Positions 23,799-32,663 of a DNA stretch of 64,000 nucleotides are shown one piece after another. Made by a program: the position numbers and the translations under genes. A model generated the notes under the pieces. It was not told the origin of the DNA. It did no database searches and saw only the letters and a program-made list of their open reading frames with translations. Location of the stretch: assembly GCA_045576455.1 (NCBI GenBank), contig JAZNGM010000026.1, positions 1-64,000 on the forward strand, given 5' to 3'. The stretch comes from RGIG4034 sp045576455 (GTDB lineage: Bacteria; Bacillota; Clostridia; Lachnospirales; Lachnospiraceae). The first letter of the stretch is position 1, and every line of letters begins with the position of its first letter.

Positions 23799-24629
23799 CT
23801 ACGTTGTTGTCTGCTTAGCTGGTGCTTTTTTCACCTGATCTTTTCCGACAGCATTTTTTGCCTTGTCAGCAGTTTTTGATTTCGTAGCCCCCTGTACCGA
23901 AGCCGGCTTAGCTTTTGTAGCTTTGGTTGTTTTAGTCACTTCTTGCTTTTTTACATTTTCAGTTTTCTTAGAAGTCTCTGCCTTCTTTCCATTCGCTGAC
24001 TTACCACCATTATCCGTTTTCTTCATCTGAAGATTAGGATGTTCCCTGATTTCGTCAATTAACTTCTCTATCAAAAGCTTCTTCACATACACGTCAAATC
24101 CTATCATACATATAAAGGAAAATAACTTCATGTATTCCTTAGAATTCTTCGGCGCATCCGGAAAACTTTCCTCGCTTAATTCAAACTTTTCAACAATGTC
24201 CTGTTTAATAACGGCAAGTTGCTTTTTAGAAGCTCCGAAAATTTCTTCATATATTCTCTCAAGGTCAAAATTATCCGTTGTATCAAAAAACTGGTCTGTT
24301 ATAGGATTCATCAGTTCCTGAATATCACTTATACTTAAGATTCCCTTGAAATAGTATATAAAAATAAGGACAAGTATATGTTCCTTAGAATACTTCTTCT
24401 TATTAGGCGGTGGTAACAAATTATTCTTAGCATAATTATTAATCATCGTCTTCGTTAATATCTTATCTTCATTCGGATCTCTTGTCGTACGTCTTAAATT
24501 CGTATCCATCAATGTCGTAACCTGATCCATATACAACTCTATGTTCGGAATATCTTCTGCATGTATATGTTCAAAACGGTCAAGACTTGCCAATATGCTT
24601 TTTAGTAAATTCTCGTTATCTAGCGTCAT
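23799..24629 (-). CDS. DUF1836 protein with Lys/Ala-rich tail
   Basis: Protein of 276 residues from ATG at 24629 (GAGGTG 8 nt upstream). Residues about 30-200 match the DUF1836 family (DEDKILTKTMINNYAKNNLLPPP, then YSKEHILVLIFIYYFKGILSISDI). This is the helix-turn-helix layout of MerR-like DNA-binding proteins, with recognition of DNA at INNYxKxxLLPPP. Residues about 210-276 form a tail rich in Lys, Ala, Thr and Ser (KKTENVKKQEVTKTTKATKA...), similar in composition to histone H1-like bacterial tails. The tail would add nonspecific DNA affinity. It is divergent from yerC, sharing the 24630-24810 control region. Confidence 0.82.
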   Translation of the reverse strand: MTLDNENLLKSILASLDRFEHIHAEDIPNIELYMDQVTTLMDTNLRRTTRDPNEDKILTKTMINNYAKNNLLPPPNKKKYSKEHILVLIFIYYFKGILSISDIQELMNPITDQFFDTTDNFDLERIYEEIFGASKKQLAVIKQDIVEKFELSEESFPDAPKNSKEYMKLFSFICMIGFDVYVKKLLIEKLIDEIREHPNLQMKKTDNGGKSANGKKAETSKKTENVKKQEVTKTTKATKAKPASVQGATKSKTADKAKNAVGKDQVKKAPAKQTTT

Positions 24630-24810
24630 TTTGTACACCTCTTCTAGTATTATATAGTAATAAAAACTACATGGCAAGCACATAAATTACGAAATATTAA
24701 ATTACTCATTGCACTTAACACTTTAATATGATAAAATTCATATAACTTAAAGCATTAAAACTTTACAGTATTAAATTGTATATAAACTTGTGTATATAGG
24801 AGATACAACT

Positions 24811-25119
24811 ATGAATAATAAGATTAAAACTAAAGCCGTTGACCATTTACTGGATGCAATCCTCTGCCTTGAGACTAAGGAAGAATGCTATAATTTTTTT
24901 GAAGACTTATGTACGGTAAATGAATTATTATCTCTTTCCCAACGTTTCGACGTAGCTACTATGCTCCGCGAGAAAAAAACCTATCTTGACATTGCCGAAC
25001 AAACCGGTGCTTCCACTGCTACCATAAGCCGTGTCAACCGTTCTCTTCAATACGGCAGCGACGGTTATGAGCTTATTTTTCAACGTTTGGAAGCCAAAGG
25101 CCTTAATAACAGAGACTAA
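24811..25119 (+). CDS. YerC/YecD family TrpR-like regulator
   Basis: DNA-binding protein of 102 residues of the YerC/YecD family (TrpR superfamily). The core LCTVNELLSLSQRFDVATML is followed by a helix-turn-helix, YLDIAEQTGASTATISRVNRSLQYG, near 56-80. In Bacillus the homologue is a poorly characterised regulator; TrpR itself responds to tryptophan, but ligand residues cannot be judged here. The ATG at 24811 follows AGGAG by 8 nt. It is divergent from the DUF1836 gene and convergent with the bactofilin gene. Confidence 0.88.
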   Translation: MNNKIKTKAVDHLLDAILCLETKEECYNFFEDLCTVNELLSLSQRFDVATMLREKKTYLDIAEQTGASTATISRVNRSLQYGSDGYELIFQRLEAKGLNNRD

Positions 25120-25140
25120 TCAAAACATACTAATATAACA

Positions 25141-25195
25141 AAAAAAGCGCAAGCTCAGCAGCTTGCGCTAGCAAGAATTTCTGACGAAATTCTTG
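25141..25195. terminator. Two adjacent perfect hairpins between convergent genes
   Basis: Stem 1 (25147-25168) has arms GCGCAAGCT and AGCTTGCGC and, read on the minus strand, runs into TTTTTT. Stem 2 (25172-25195) has arms CAAGAATTTC and GAAATTCTTG and lacks a U-run on either strand. Together they would stop read-through from either side. Confidence 0.6.
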
Positions 25196-25234
25196 TTAAC
25201 CTTCACTACTTTTCGTGCAATTTCCTATCATACA

Positions 25235-25264
25235 AAAAAGGGAAACGAAGTATCGTTTCCCTTT
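25235..25264 (-). terminator. Terminator of the bactofilin operon
   Basis: Stem of AAAGGGAAACGA with TCGTTTCCCTTT; on the minus strand it ends in TTTTTT. It lies 36 nt after the bactofilin stop. Confidence 0.85.
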
Positions 25265-25300
25265 AATATTTCATATTCGCGATATGTAAAACTGTTGTTA

Positions 25301-25675
25301 CTATTCTGCACTCTTTGTCTTAACAATTTCAGCGTTCATAACACAATTTCCCTGGAATACGGCATTTTCATCAATGATAAGGCTTGATGTAGCAATATCA
25401 CCCTTAATAGATCCTGATGCAGTAATCTCAATTTTACCTTCTACTGTGATATTTCCTTCTACCGCACCACCTACAATCACATTTCTGGCAACGATATTTC
25501 CAACAATCTTACCCTTTTCGCCAAGAATAACTGTTCCTTCAGAATTAATATCTCCTAATACCGTACCTTCTACTCTGGTAGTTTCCTTTGTTACAAAATT
25601 ACCTTCAAACACTGTTCCCGGTCCAAGAATGCTGTTAATTCTCTGTGATCCGTGTTCGTCCGTTCTCCTTGCCAT
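25301..25675 (-). CDS. Bactofilin (polymer-forming cytoskeletal protein)
   Basis: Protein of 124 residues forming a right-handed beta-helix that polymerises into cytoskeletal filaments. The repeated pattern (TVFEGNFVTKETTRVEGTVLGD, IVGNIVARNVIVGG, GSIKGDIATSSLIID) shows the six-residue beta-helix turns with Gly/Asn/Val at fixed places, typical of the DUF583/bactofilin domain, from about 18 to 115. Terminal tails are short. It starts 19 nt after the M23-like membrane protein gene, an arrangement common in Firmicutes and Proteobacteria, where bactofilin helps position cell-wall proteins. Confidence 0.92.
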   Translation of the reverse strand: MARRTDEHGSQRINSILGPGTVFEGNFVTKETTRVEGTVLGDINSEGTVILGEKGKIVGNIVARNVIVGGAVEGNITVEGKIEITASGSIKGDIATSSLIIDENAVFQGNCVMNAEIVKTKSAE

Positions 25676-25694
25676 TACTTAACCTCCTTAATTA

Positions 25695-26504
25695 TTAACC
25701 CTTCAGTTCCATTACATCAATAGGATTAATATACTCTGCATTTAACAATACCTGATATCCTAATTTTACTTCCTTTTCCGACATTTCAAAAAGGAAATCT
25801 CCCTTTTCAACAAAATCTCCCTCACTTACGACCGATTCCAGCGGGCAACGGTATATCGTAACATATCCATTCCCATGGTCCAGTTTAACCGACTTTGTAA
25901 AATCGGCATCCTCACTTACCATGATTACCGTTCCGTTTGCAGCCGCCATAACCTGGCTGCCGTTTTGCAGTTCAAATTCAACCATCGGCTTCTTGGAAGA
26001 AATAATCTGATTAGCAACATCACCGCTTATAACCGTTTCACCATCACTATTCGTTGTTGCACCGTCTTCTATCTGCGTTGTTCCGGTATTGCCGCTTATC
26101 TCCTGCATACTCAACACTCTGCTTGCCGGAAGACCGCTCGGAATATAATCCAATGCTTCTATTGCTTCCCTTGCTTCTTCTTCCCTGATTTTTTCATCAA
26201 GTGTCACTCCCAGAATGGAATTCTTTTCACTTAATTCTTCATTCTTTTTTGCGAGTTCTTTATTTTCTGCCTTCAGTTCTTCAATCTGGCTCTCCAGCTT
26301 GCTCTTACTCTTCGAAACACTGGTCAGCGAGACTTCATCAATATAAAAGCAAAATAACGCTACTGAGACACATGCCAGCATAACAAAAACTACCAACAAA
26401 GCGATTACGGTAGACAAATTATGTTGTTTGAATGTTCTGTTGATATCATTCGAAACAATCATTACTGTTCGCTTAATCTTACGTCTGTGTTTTTTAGCTT
26501 CCAC
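25695..26504 (-). CDS. Membrane-anchored LytM/M23-like protein, catalytic residues missing
   Basis: Protein of 269 residues: basic cytoplasmic head (1-30), transmembrane helix (about 31-53), coiled coil (about 60-105, SKLESQIEELKAENKELAKK), linker, and LytM-like domain (about 168-269). The fold is recognisable in NGTVIMVSED, LDHGNGYVTIYRCP and GDFVEKGDFLFEMS. However the zinc-binding HxxxD is absent, the second motif HxH is replaced by YQVLL, and the Y-x-H of active enzymes reads YRC. It is therefore expected to lack peptidase activity and to work as a scaffold or activator of another hydrolase, as EnvC and NlpD do. Co-transcribed with bactofilin. Confidence 0.85.
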   Translation of the reverse strand: MEAKKHRRKIKRTVMIVSNDINRTFKQHNLSTVIALLVVFVMLACVSVALFCFYIDEVSLTSVSKSKSKLESQIEELKAENKELAKKNEELSEKNSILGVTLDEKIREEEAREAIEALDYIPSGLPASRVLSMQEISGNTGTTQIEDGATTNSDGETVISGDVANQIISSKKPMVEFELQNGSQVMAAANGTVIMVSEDADFTKSVKLDHGNGYVTIYRCPLESVVSEGDFVEKGDFLFEMSEKEVKLGYQVLLNAEYINPIDVMELKG

Positions 26505-26686
26505 GAAACTGTCACCTCCAGTAAATCCTTACTATTCTAACACAGATACTTTGAAAAAGACAACGCTTTTTAGGTAATTTGTACTATTTATAACCATTTT
26601 TTCACAATTTTTCCACATTTGAGGCGCAATTTACGGGACTAAACCGACCTATGAGATAATAAATTAGCAATAAATCACTTTATAAA

Positions 26687-27811
26687 TTAAACGTTTAATT
26701 TCATATCTCCGGTACTAATCCACCCTTTTTTTCTCATAAAGGTTGCAATTCCCCAAGATAATATTGCCGGCAAAATAAAATGCATCACTGCAATCATTAT
26801 AAGAACAACCACCGGTTCGTTTGTTTTTATCATATCCTGATAAGTATATATCTGACCGACAAGTCCCGCCGTACCCATACCGGAGCCTGCCGGAAGATTT
26901 GTCATCTTAAGCAGCATTGTAGATACCGGACCCAAAACAGCACTGGAAATAATTGCAGGCAGCCATATAACCGGTTTTTTTACGATGTTACCGATTTGAA
27001 GCATGCTCGTTCCCAATCCTTGTGCCAACAATCCATTTACTTTGTTATCCTTATAACTGGCTACTGCAAATCCTATCATATTGCAACAGCAACCGATAGT
27101 CGCTGCTCCGGCGGCTATTCCCGAAAGCCCGAGACTGATACCGAGGGCTGCTGAACTTATCGGAAGCGTAAGAACGATTCCCATTACTACAGACACCACT
27201 ATACCCATTAAAAACGGTGCACATTCTGTTCCCCAATTAATAATAGAACCTAACCACGTCATAAACTTAGCGATTGGTGTTCCTACGAACAATCCCACAA
27301 CCGCACCCGATATAATACAGGCAAACGGCGTTATAAGAATATCTACCTTTGTCTTACCTGACACTAATCTTCCTATGTATATACATACCATAGCTGCCAC
27401 AAAAGCACCTAACGGTTCGCCATATCCGCTAAAAAGAAAATTTTTACCGCTAAGCGTAACGGATGTCGTATCTGTTAACACTAAGGTTCCGTTTACAATT
27501 ACGTTTTTTGCAGGAACCGATGTCGCCAGTATCTTTGCTGCATACGCTCCAATCATTCCCGCTGTTGCGGAAGAAACCATTACAAGCGGGCTTGCTTTTA
27601 AGCGGGACGCCACACCTATACCGATACCCGCGCCGGTCATAGCACACGCCATCTGTCCGATAACCACCATATACGTCCCTACCACATGGTTTATTTCCCC
27701 ACCGATAGTTGAAATAATGGTTCCTATTATAAGCGTTGCAAAAAGTCCTGTCGCCATTCCGCTTAATCCATCAATAAAAACCTCTTTTAAAACCTTTTTT
27801 AATGCCTTCAT
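26687..27811 (-). CDS. PTS EIIC-type membrane protein (EIIC_2 family)
   Basis: Integral membrane protein of 374 residues with about ten helices, of the PF13303 PTS_EIIC_2 family (FIDGLSGMATGLFATLIIGTI at the start, SAALGISLGLSGIAAGAATIGCCCNMIGFA in the middle, AGSGMGTAGLVGQI near the end). Members are annotated as sugar phosphotransferase EIIC, but they often stand alone without IIA or IIB, as here, and the substrate is unknown. The ATG at 27811 follows AAGGGA; no PTS partner gene is within this window. Confidence 0.82.
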   Translation of the reverse strand: MKALKKVLKEVFIDGLSGMATGLFATLIIGTIISTIGGEINHVVGTYMVVIGQMACAMTGAGIGIGVASRLKASPLVMVSSATAGMIGAYAAKILATSVPAKNVIVNGTLVLTDTTSVTLSGKNFLFSGYGEPLGAFVAAMVCIYIGRLVSGKTKVDILITPFACIISGAVVGLFVGTPIAKFMTWLGSIINWGTECAPFLMGIVVSVVMGIVLTLPISSAALGISLGLSGIAAGAATIGCCCNMIGFAVASYKDNKVNGLLAQGLGTSMLQIGNIVKKPVIWLPAIISSAVLGPVSTMLLKMTNLPAGSGMGTAGLVGQIYTYQDMIKTNEPVVVLIMIAVMHFILPAILSWGIATFMRKKGWISTGDMKLNV

Positions 27812-27961
27812 ATTTGTCCCTTTCATCATAGCGCTTTGACACATCACAGTGCTTTTCCGCTAAATTTTTAATATTGATAATACTACTGTCATGCCAGATG
27901 TCAACACTTTGGAAAATATTTTCACACTTTTGTAAACTTGACATAATATTTGCAAAATTTC

Positions 27962-27990
27962 TTTACTTTTTTGGTCATTTATGCTATTCT
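27962..27990 (+). promoter_or_regulatory. Promoter of the cold shock protein gene
   Basis: TTTACT (27962-27967), 17-nt spacer, TATTCT (27985-27990). This gives a leader of about 40 nt. A separate TTGACA just upstream lacks a -10 at the proper distance. Confidence 0.5.
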
Positions 27991-28037
27991 TTATATGTTG
28001 TGAAAGCAACGATATAATTTTTTTGGAGGTATCTACA

Positions 28038-28238
28038 ATGAACAAAGGTACAGTTAAGTGGTTTAACAACCAGAAGGGTTACGGATTTATCTCTGACGAG
28101 CAGGGTAATGACGTATTCGTACACTACTCAGGATTAAACATGGAAGGCTTCAAGTCTCTTGAAGAAGGAGCTGCTGTTGAATTCGAAGTAGTTAACGGAG
28201 AAAAAGGACCTCAGGCTGTTAATGTAACTAAGTTATAA
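28038..28238 (+). CDS. Cold shock protein, CspA family
   Basis: RNA chaperone of 66 residues forming a five-stranded OB barrel. KGTVKWFNNQKGYGFI (RNP1) and DVFVHYSGLN (RNP2) carry the aromatic residues that bind single-stranded nucleic acid. The start at 28038 follows GGAGG with 8-9 nt spacing. The frame remains open upstream but the extra N-terminus is not part of the family. It stands alone, with its own promoter and leader. Confidence 0.97.
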   Translation: MNKGTVKWFNNQKGYGFISDEQGNDVFVHYSGLNMEGFKSLEEGAAVEFEVVNGEKGPQAVNVTKL

Positions 28239-28390
28239 GAAATACTTATAACCACGCATTTTAATCTACGTTTTCGATGTGCCTTTTCTTAATAATAAAT
28301 TTACGGTATGTTACATAACGTCCCGTCCGTTCTATTTTTAGAAATAAGCAGTATTGTATTACCAATGGATTAAAGAATTAACAGATACTA

Positions 28391-28418
28391 AAAAGGATGG
28401 CTTTTGCCATCCTTTTTT
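28391..28418. terminator. Bidirectional terminator between hisA and the cold shock gene
   Basis: Stem AAAAGGATGGC with GCCATCCTTTT around a TTTT loop, with T-runs on either strand. The region 28239-28390 holds no other visible feature. Confidence 0.85.
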
Positions 28419-28457
28419 CCATTTCAATATACTTCATTTTATAAATTACCTATTTTA

Positions 28458-29234
28458 TTATCGCCCGATTTCTTCAAGTACCTCTTCAAATTTCATATTG
28501 CCGCCGAAAAGATCAAGCGCACTTCCTATCGTTGCATGCACCCTGTTATTTCCTAATTTTTTCAGCAACTGCAAATCTTCCATATTATGGATACCGCCGG
28601 CATATGTAATCGGATTAACCGTATGCTTTCCAAGAAGCGTTACCAGTTCCTCTTCTATACCGCTTGCTTTTCCCTCCACATCCACGGCATGTACTAAAAA
28701 TTCATCACAGTACCTTGAAAACTCTTCTAATACATCCTCTGTTAAAATTACTTCCGTATATTTCTGCCAACGGTCGGTAACAATATAGTAACTTCCATCT
28801 TTTTTACGGCAGCTCAAATCAATGACCAGATGGTCCTTTCCAACCGTATCACTAATCCGCTTTAAATTTTCATAATTAATTATTCCGTCTTTAAAAACAT
28901 ACGAAGTAACTATGACATGGGAAGCTCCCGCCAAAATGTACTCCATCGCATTCTCTGCATTAATACCGCCACCAATCTGTAATCCACCCGGATACGCCTT
29001 AAGTGCCGCAAGTGCCTGTGTCTTCGTCTCCTCGTAATAAGGGTTACCCTTTGCCGTAAGCAAAATAACATGTCCGCCTTTTATGCCATATTTTTCATAT
29101 AATTTTGCGTAAAAACATGCATCCTGTTCACTGACAAAATTTATTTCGGTACTATTTCCGCTATCCTTCAGGCTCCCGCCTACAATTTGTTTTACTTTCC
29201 CTTCATGAATATCTATACATGGTCTGAATTGCAT
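28458..29234 (-). CDS. hisA: HisA, eukaryote-type ProFAR isomerase
   Basis: TIM-barrel enzyme of 258 residues that converts ProFAR to PRFAR in histidine biosynthesis. FRPCIDIHEGKVKQIVGGSL at the start, then FYAKLYEKYGIKGGHVILL, LQIGGGIN and VIDLSCRKK follow the yeast HIS6 sequence much more closely than the usual bacterial HisA. The catalytic Asp is in the CIDIHEGKVKQ strand; the second Asp is in the HAVDVEGKASG strand. This subtype (hisA_euk) is known in some Clostridia. It is isolated here, with no other his gene in the window. Start fits AGAGGA. Product confident. Confidence 0.93.
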   Translation of the reverse strand: MQFRPCIDIHEGKVKQIVGGSLKDSGNSTEINFVSEQDACFYAKLYEKYGIKGGHVILLTAKGNPYYEETKTQALAALKAYPGGLQIGGGINAENAMEYILAGASHVIVTSYVFKDGIINYENLKRISDTVGKDHLVIDLSCRKKDGSYYIVTDRWQKYTEVILTEDVLEEFSRYCDEFLVHAVDVEGKASGIEEELVTLLGKHTVNPITYAGGIHNMEDLQLLKKLGNNRVHATIGSALDLFGGNMKFEEVLEEIGR

Positions 29235-29402
29235 AATATGTTTCCTCTATCCGTTATTTGTTGTCTTTTTCATATTACACTATTTTTACCAAAAACCAAA
29301 GTAATAATTAACAAATGCATATTTTCCTTCAATTCGCTCAACAATAATACGGAAACAGCTTTTCTGTTTTCAGGATTGAAGACTTAAGAAGGGAGAAATA
29401 AT

Positions 29403-29816
29403 ATGAAAAGAGCAAAAAAATATCTTGTATTAGTGCTTACGGTAGCTATGCTTTGCTGTATGGTTGGTTGTGGTAATAACGATGAGTCCAACGGAACAAA
29501 CGATATGGCCGGCGAAGAAAATGCAGGAAATTCTACCGGCAATGATACTGCCGGTAACAATTCCGGCACTAATAACAATCAGACAAACGGCGGTAACGGT
29601 TCCAATGGTAATACAAGCAACGGCAATGGTAACGGTAGCGACAGTTCAATAGGCAACGATAGCTCAAACGGTAATGACAGCGTATTAGACGATGCCGGTG
29701 ATATGGTAGGCGACGTTGTTGATGATGCAACTGATGGTGTTAATGATGTTACGGAAGGTATCGATAACATAACAGATGACATCGTAAATAATGACAACAC
29801 TACAAAAAGAAGATAA
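29403..29816 (+). CDS. Lipoprotein with Asn/Gly/Ser-rich low-complexity body
   Basis: Protein of 137 residues. The signal (MKRAKKYLVLVLTVAMLCCM) and lipobox VGC put Cys at 23. The mature part is Asn, Gly, Ser and Thr-rich with degenerate NGN and GND units (about 25-95), then an acidic segment with a VGDVVDDATDGVNDVTEGID repeat (about 98-120). It is probably an unstructured, surface-exposed tail that spaces or decorates the membrane. No enzyme motif. GGGAG lies 7 nt before the ATG. Confidence 0.8.
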   Translation: MKRAKKYLVLVLTVAMLCCMVGCGNNDESNGTNDMAGEENAGNSTGNDTAGNNSGTNNNQTNGGNGSNGNTSNGNGNGSDSSIGNDSSNGNDSVLDDAGDMVGDVVDDATDGVNDVTEGIDNITDDIVNNDNTTKRR

Positions 29817-29833
29817 TCTGTTATCATGCATTT

Positions 29834-29862
29834 AAAAAGCGCGGATATATTCCGCGCTTTTA
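29834..29862. terminator. Bidirectional terminator, fbp and lipoprotein gene
   Basis: Stem AAAGCGCGGA with TCCGCGCTTT around a short loop, T-runs on both strands, between the lipoprotein stop and the fbp stop. Confidence 0.85.
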
Positions 29863-29878
29863 GCATTATCGTTTATAA

Positions 29879-31837
29879 TTATAAATCTTTCTCAATCAGA
29901 ACACCTTGACGGTACGCTTCCAAAAGCTTGTTAAGATGCCCGATTCTCTCCCGTAAATTCTGTCCGATATCCGTGTCGGCTACGCTATGTCTTTCCCTAT
30001 ATGTTTCCACAATAATGGAATCCGAAAAAATATCCGATTCATTTTTTATTGCTTCTTCCGCCGAAGTAAACGGTTCATGGGATACTAATCTCATACCGTA
30101 AGAATTAGCTACCAACGTATAACCTGCAATACCTGTTTTTTCCTGATATGCCTTTGAAAAACCGCCATCTATTACAAGCAACTTACCGCCACACTTAATA
30201 GGTGTCTCTCCTTTTTTCAGTTCCACGGGAACATGACCATTAATGATTCTGGACGTTTCCTTATTAAGCCCGAATTCATCCAAAATACGTTTAATAACCT
30301 CTTCATTATCCATCAGGCGGTAATACGCATTTTTTCTCTCAACATGAGTGGACTTATCCGGTACAAAATATCTTTCAAAAGTCGTCATCTTATCTTTTCC
30401 GAATACCGGAGAAAATGGTCCGGTCCAAATATACCAAAGTATATCCTGTCCCTTTAACTTTTCTCCCGCATCCTGGTCGGAATAATATCCTTTACGGGCA
30501 TATTCATCAAGTACATCGTAAAGCTTCCTTCCCGAATACTCTTTTCCGTAAATATTTACTTTATAGAAACTTCCCTCCTCATCCATCGGAACGCATCCGT
30601 GATAAAGGAGATTATTATTATATATTTTGTAAAGGCCACCTTTTGCAAAAAGAAAACGTACATGTGTCTGCAACTTTTCGCATCTCACAAATGCCTGCCG
30701 TAAACGGTCGATAACCTGTTCTTCTTCCGGTGTCAGACGATATGGATCTTTTGGATCAACTGTCGGGAATTCGACATCATTCATCGGATACTCTTTTCCT
30801 TCAATCATGACTGTTTTCTTGTCATAATCAATCTGGCCCAGTAAAAGTCTGTTCTCAAGATTAAACTCAGGTCTTCTTGTAATAATCTGGCCTTCCAGCT
30901 TAAACTGGATAATGGAAATTGCCTTATGCATCTTCATGTCAAGGCTTAAATCCTTGGTATTGTAATCCGTGTTAAATTTAATGGAAAATGCATCACAATT
31001 AACATCCTTATAGGTCTCAAGCGCAAAGGTTGCCAGCGGAATCAGATTGATTCCGTAGCCTTCTTCCAAGGTATCAAGATTACCGTACCGCGCCGACATT
31101 CTTATTACATTGGCGATACACGCAAGGCTTCCTGCTGCTGCTCCCATCCATACGATATCATGATTACCCCATTGTACATCAACCGAATGGTAATTTTTCA
31201 AAGCATCCAAAATAATATGCGGTCCCGGCCCCCTGTCATAAATATCACCCACAATATGAAGATGATCAATAACAAGACGCTGTATCAGATTAGAAAGTGC
31301 AACGATAAATTCCTTTGCTCTTCCTATTCTTATTATCGTATTAATAATTTCATTGTAATACGCTTCTTTATCCTGAAGCTCAGCCTTTTCGGTAATTAAC
31401 TCTTCTATAATATAAGCAAAATCCTTAGGCAATGCTTTTCTGACTTTAGAACGGGTATATTTTGAAGACACACGCTTCGTTATCTGTACCAGTCTGTGAA
31501 GCGTTATCTTATACCAGTCTTCTATGTTCTCCTCTGTCTGTAGCATAAGCTCCAGTTTTTCCTTCGGATAATATATCAGGGTAGCAAGGCTTTTCTTATC
31601 CTTGACACTCAAGGTATTCCCAAATTCTTCGTCAATTTTTCTTCTTACTGAACCCGAACCATTCTTAAGGACATGGACAAACTGTTCATATTCACCATGT
31701 ATATCCGTCAAGAAGTGCTCTGTACCTTTTGGCAGGTTCATAATAGCCTGCAAATTAATTACTTCCGTAGAAGCTGCCGCAATAGTCGGATACTGATTTG
31801 AAAGAGTTTGTAAGAATCTGTATTCCATTGCTTCCAT
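29879..31837 (-). CDS. fbp: Fructose-1,6-bisphosphatase class III
   Basis: Gluconeogenic phosphatase of 652 residues converting fructose 1,6-bisphosphate to fructose 6-phosphate. This is the Firmicute-specific class III form, of the metallophosphoesterase superfamily. Blocks visible include DIHGEYEQF near 43, IVGDIYDRGPGPH near 195, VQWGNHDIVWMGA near 220 and INGHVPVELKKGETPIKCGGKLLVIDGG near 535. These contain the Asp, His and Asn residues that bind two metals. Length is typical. Start follows GGAGGAGA. It begins 41 nt after the dapB stop and may be read from the lysine-riboswitch operon as well as its own promoter. Confidence 0.97.
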   Translation of the reverse strand: MEAMEYRFLQTLSNQYPTIAAASTEVINLQAIMNLPKGTEHFLTDIHGEYEQFVHVLKNGSGSVRRKIDEEFGNTLSVKDKKSLATLIYYPKEKLELMLQTEENIEDWYKITLHRLVQITKRVSSKYTRSKVRKALPKDFAYIIEELITEKAELQDKEAYYNEIINTIIRIGRAKEFIVALSNLIQRLVIDHLHIVGDIYDRGPGPHIILDALKNYHSVDVQWGNHDIVWMGAAAGSLACIANVIRMSARYGNLDTLEEGYGINLIPLATFALETYKDVNCDAFSIKFNTDYNTKDLSLDMKMHKAISIIQFKLEGQIITRRPEFNLENRLLLGQIDYDKKTVMIEGKEYPMNDVEFPTVDPKDPYRLTPEEEQVIDRLRQAFVRCEKLQTHVRFLFAKGGLYKIYNNNLLYHGCVPMDEEGSFYKVNIYGKEYSGRKLYDVLDEYARKGYYSDQDAGEKLKGQDILWYIWTGPFSPVFGKDKMTTFERYFVPDKSTHVERKNAYYRLMDNEEVIKRILDEFGLNKETSRIINGHVPVELKKGETPIKCGGKLLVIDGGFSKAYQEKTGIAGYTLVANSYGMRLVSHEPFTSAEEAIKNESDIFSDSIIVETYRERHSVADTDIGQNLRERIGHLNKLLEAYRQGVLIEKDL

Positions 31838-31878
31838 GTTAATTATCTCCTCCTACTTTCATAGGTTATAATAACGGA

Positions 31879-32637
31879 CTAACCCTCAATTACATCACTC
31901 ATGTCATAAAGGCCGGCCGGCTTTCCTGCAAGGAATTTAGCCGCCTGAATAGCACCTTTACCAAAAATCGCTCTGGAATATGCTGTATGTGATAATGTGA
32001 TTACTTCATCCGTTCCGGCAAAAATCACATCATGCTCACCCACAATACTTCCGCCTCTGACTGCTGAGATACCGATTTCTTTTTTTACTCTCGTCTCTCT
32101 CTTCTGACTTCTGTCATAAGCATAAGCATATTCATTATTAAGCTCTTCATTCATGCAATCTGCAAGGGCAAGTGCTGTTCCGCTCGGTGCATCCAACTTC
32201 TGGTTATGATGTTTCTCAACAATTTCAATATCAAATCCCGCATCTGCAAGTACGTTAACTGCCTGCTTAAGAAGTTTCATTAACATATTAATACCAAGAG
32301 ACATATTGGCAGAGCGAAGAATTGCTACTTTTGTTGATGCCTCTTTCAAATGATTCAGATGTGCTTCGCTTAAGCCTGTTGTACATACTACAACCGGTGT
32401 CTGATTATTAACCGCATAATCAAGAAGCTCATCAAACTCATTAGTGGATGCAAAATCAATAATGGCATCTGCTTTAATATTACAATCTACGATAGATTTA
32501 AATACAGGATAGGCATTATTAACTTTATCTGATGGGTCTATACCCGCTACAATTTCTATACTGTCATCTGCTTCAACAAGACCTGAAATCATCTGTCCCA
32601 TACGTCCGTTGCAGCCACGCATTATTACTCTTATCAT
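31879..32637 (-). CDS. dapB: 4-hydroxy-tetrahydrodipicolinate reductase
   Basis: NAD(P)H-dependent enzyme of lysine and meso-diaminopimelate synthesis, 252 residues. MIRVIMRGCNGRMGQMI holds the nucleotide-binding GxxGxMG, CTTGLS lies near 95, and EKHHNQKLDAPSGTAL near 150 is the signature with the catalytic His and Lys. The ATG at 32637 follows GGAGG by 6 nt; the upstream ATG at 32661 lacks a site. It directly follows dapA (26 nt) and is the second gene of the riboswitch operon. Confidence 0.97.
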   Translation of the reverse strand: MIRVIMRGCNGRMGQMISGLVEADDSIEIVAGIDPSDKVNNAYPVFKSIVDCNIKADAIIDFASTNEFDELLDYAVNNQTPVVVCTTGLSEAHLNHLKEASTKVAILRSANMSLGINMLMKLLKQAVNVLADAGFDIEIVEKHHNQKLDAPSGTALALADCMNEELNNEYAYAYDRSQKRETRVKKEIGISAVRGGSIVGEHDVIFAGTDEVITLSHTAYSRAIFGKGAIQAAKFLAGKPAGLYDMSDVIEG

Positions 32638-32663
32638 AGCTTTCCTCCTTATACCAAACAAAA

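Noticed and set aside
26687..27811. Annotation as a complete sugar PTS
   Set aside because: No EIIA, EIIB or other PTS gene is nearby; PF13303-type proteins are often solitary, so only the EIIC fold is claimed.
27081..27839. 252-codon plus-strand ORF opposite the EIIC gene
   Set aside because: Antisense shadow of a clear membrane transporter gene; no ribosome site or known family.
32638..32661. Upstream ATG start for dapB at 32661
   Set aside because: The family start MIRV at 32637 has GGAGG at 6 nt; the extra eight residues are not conserved.
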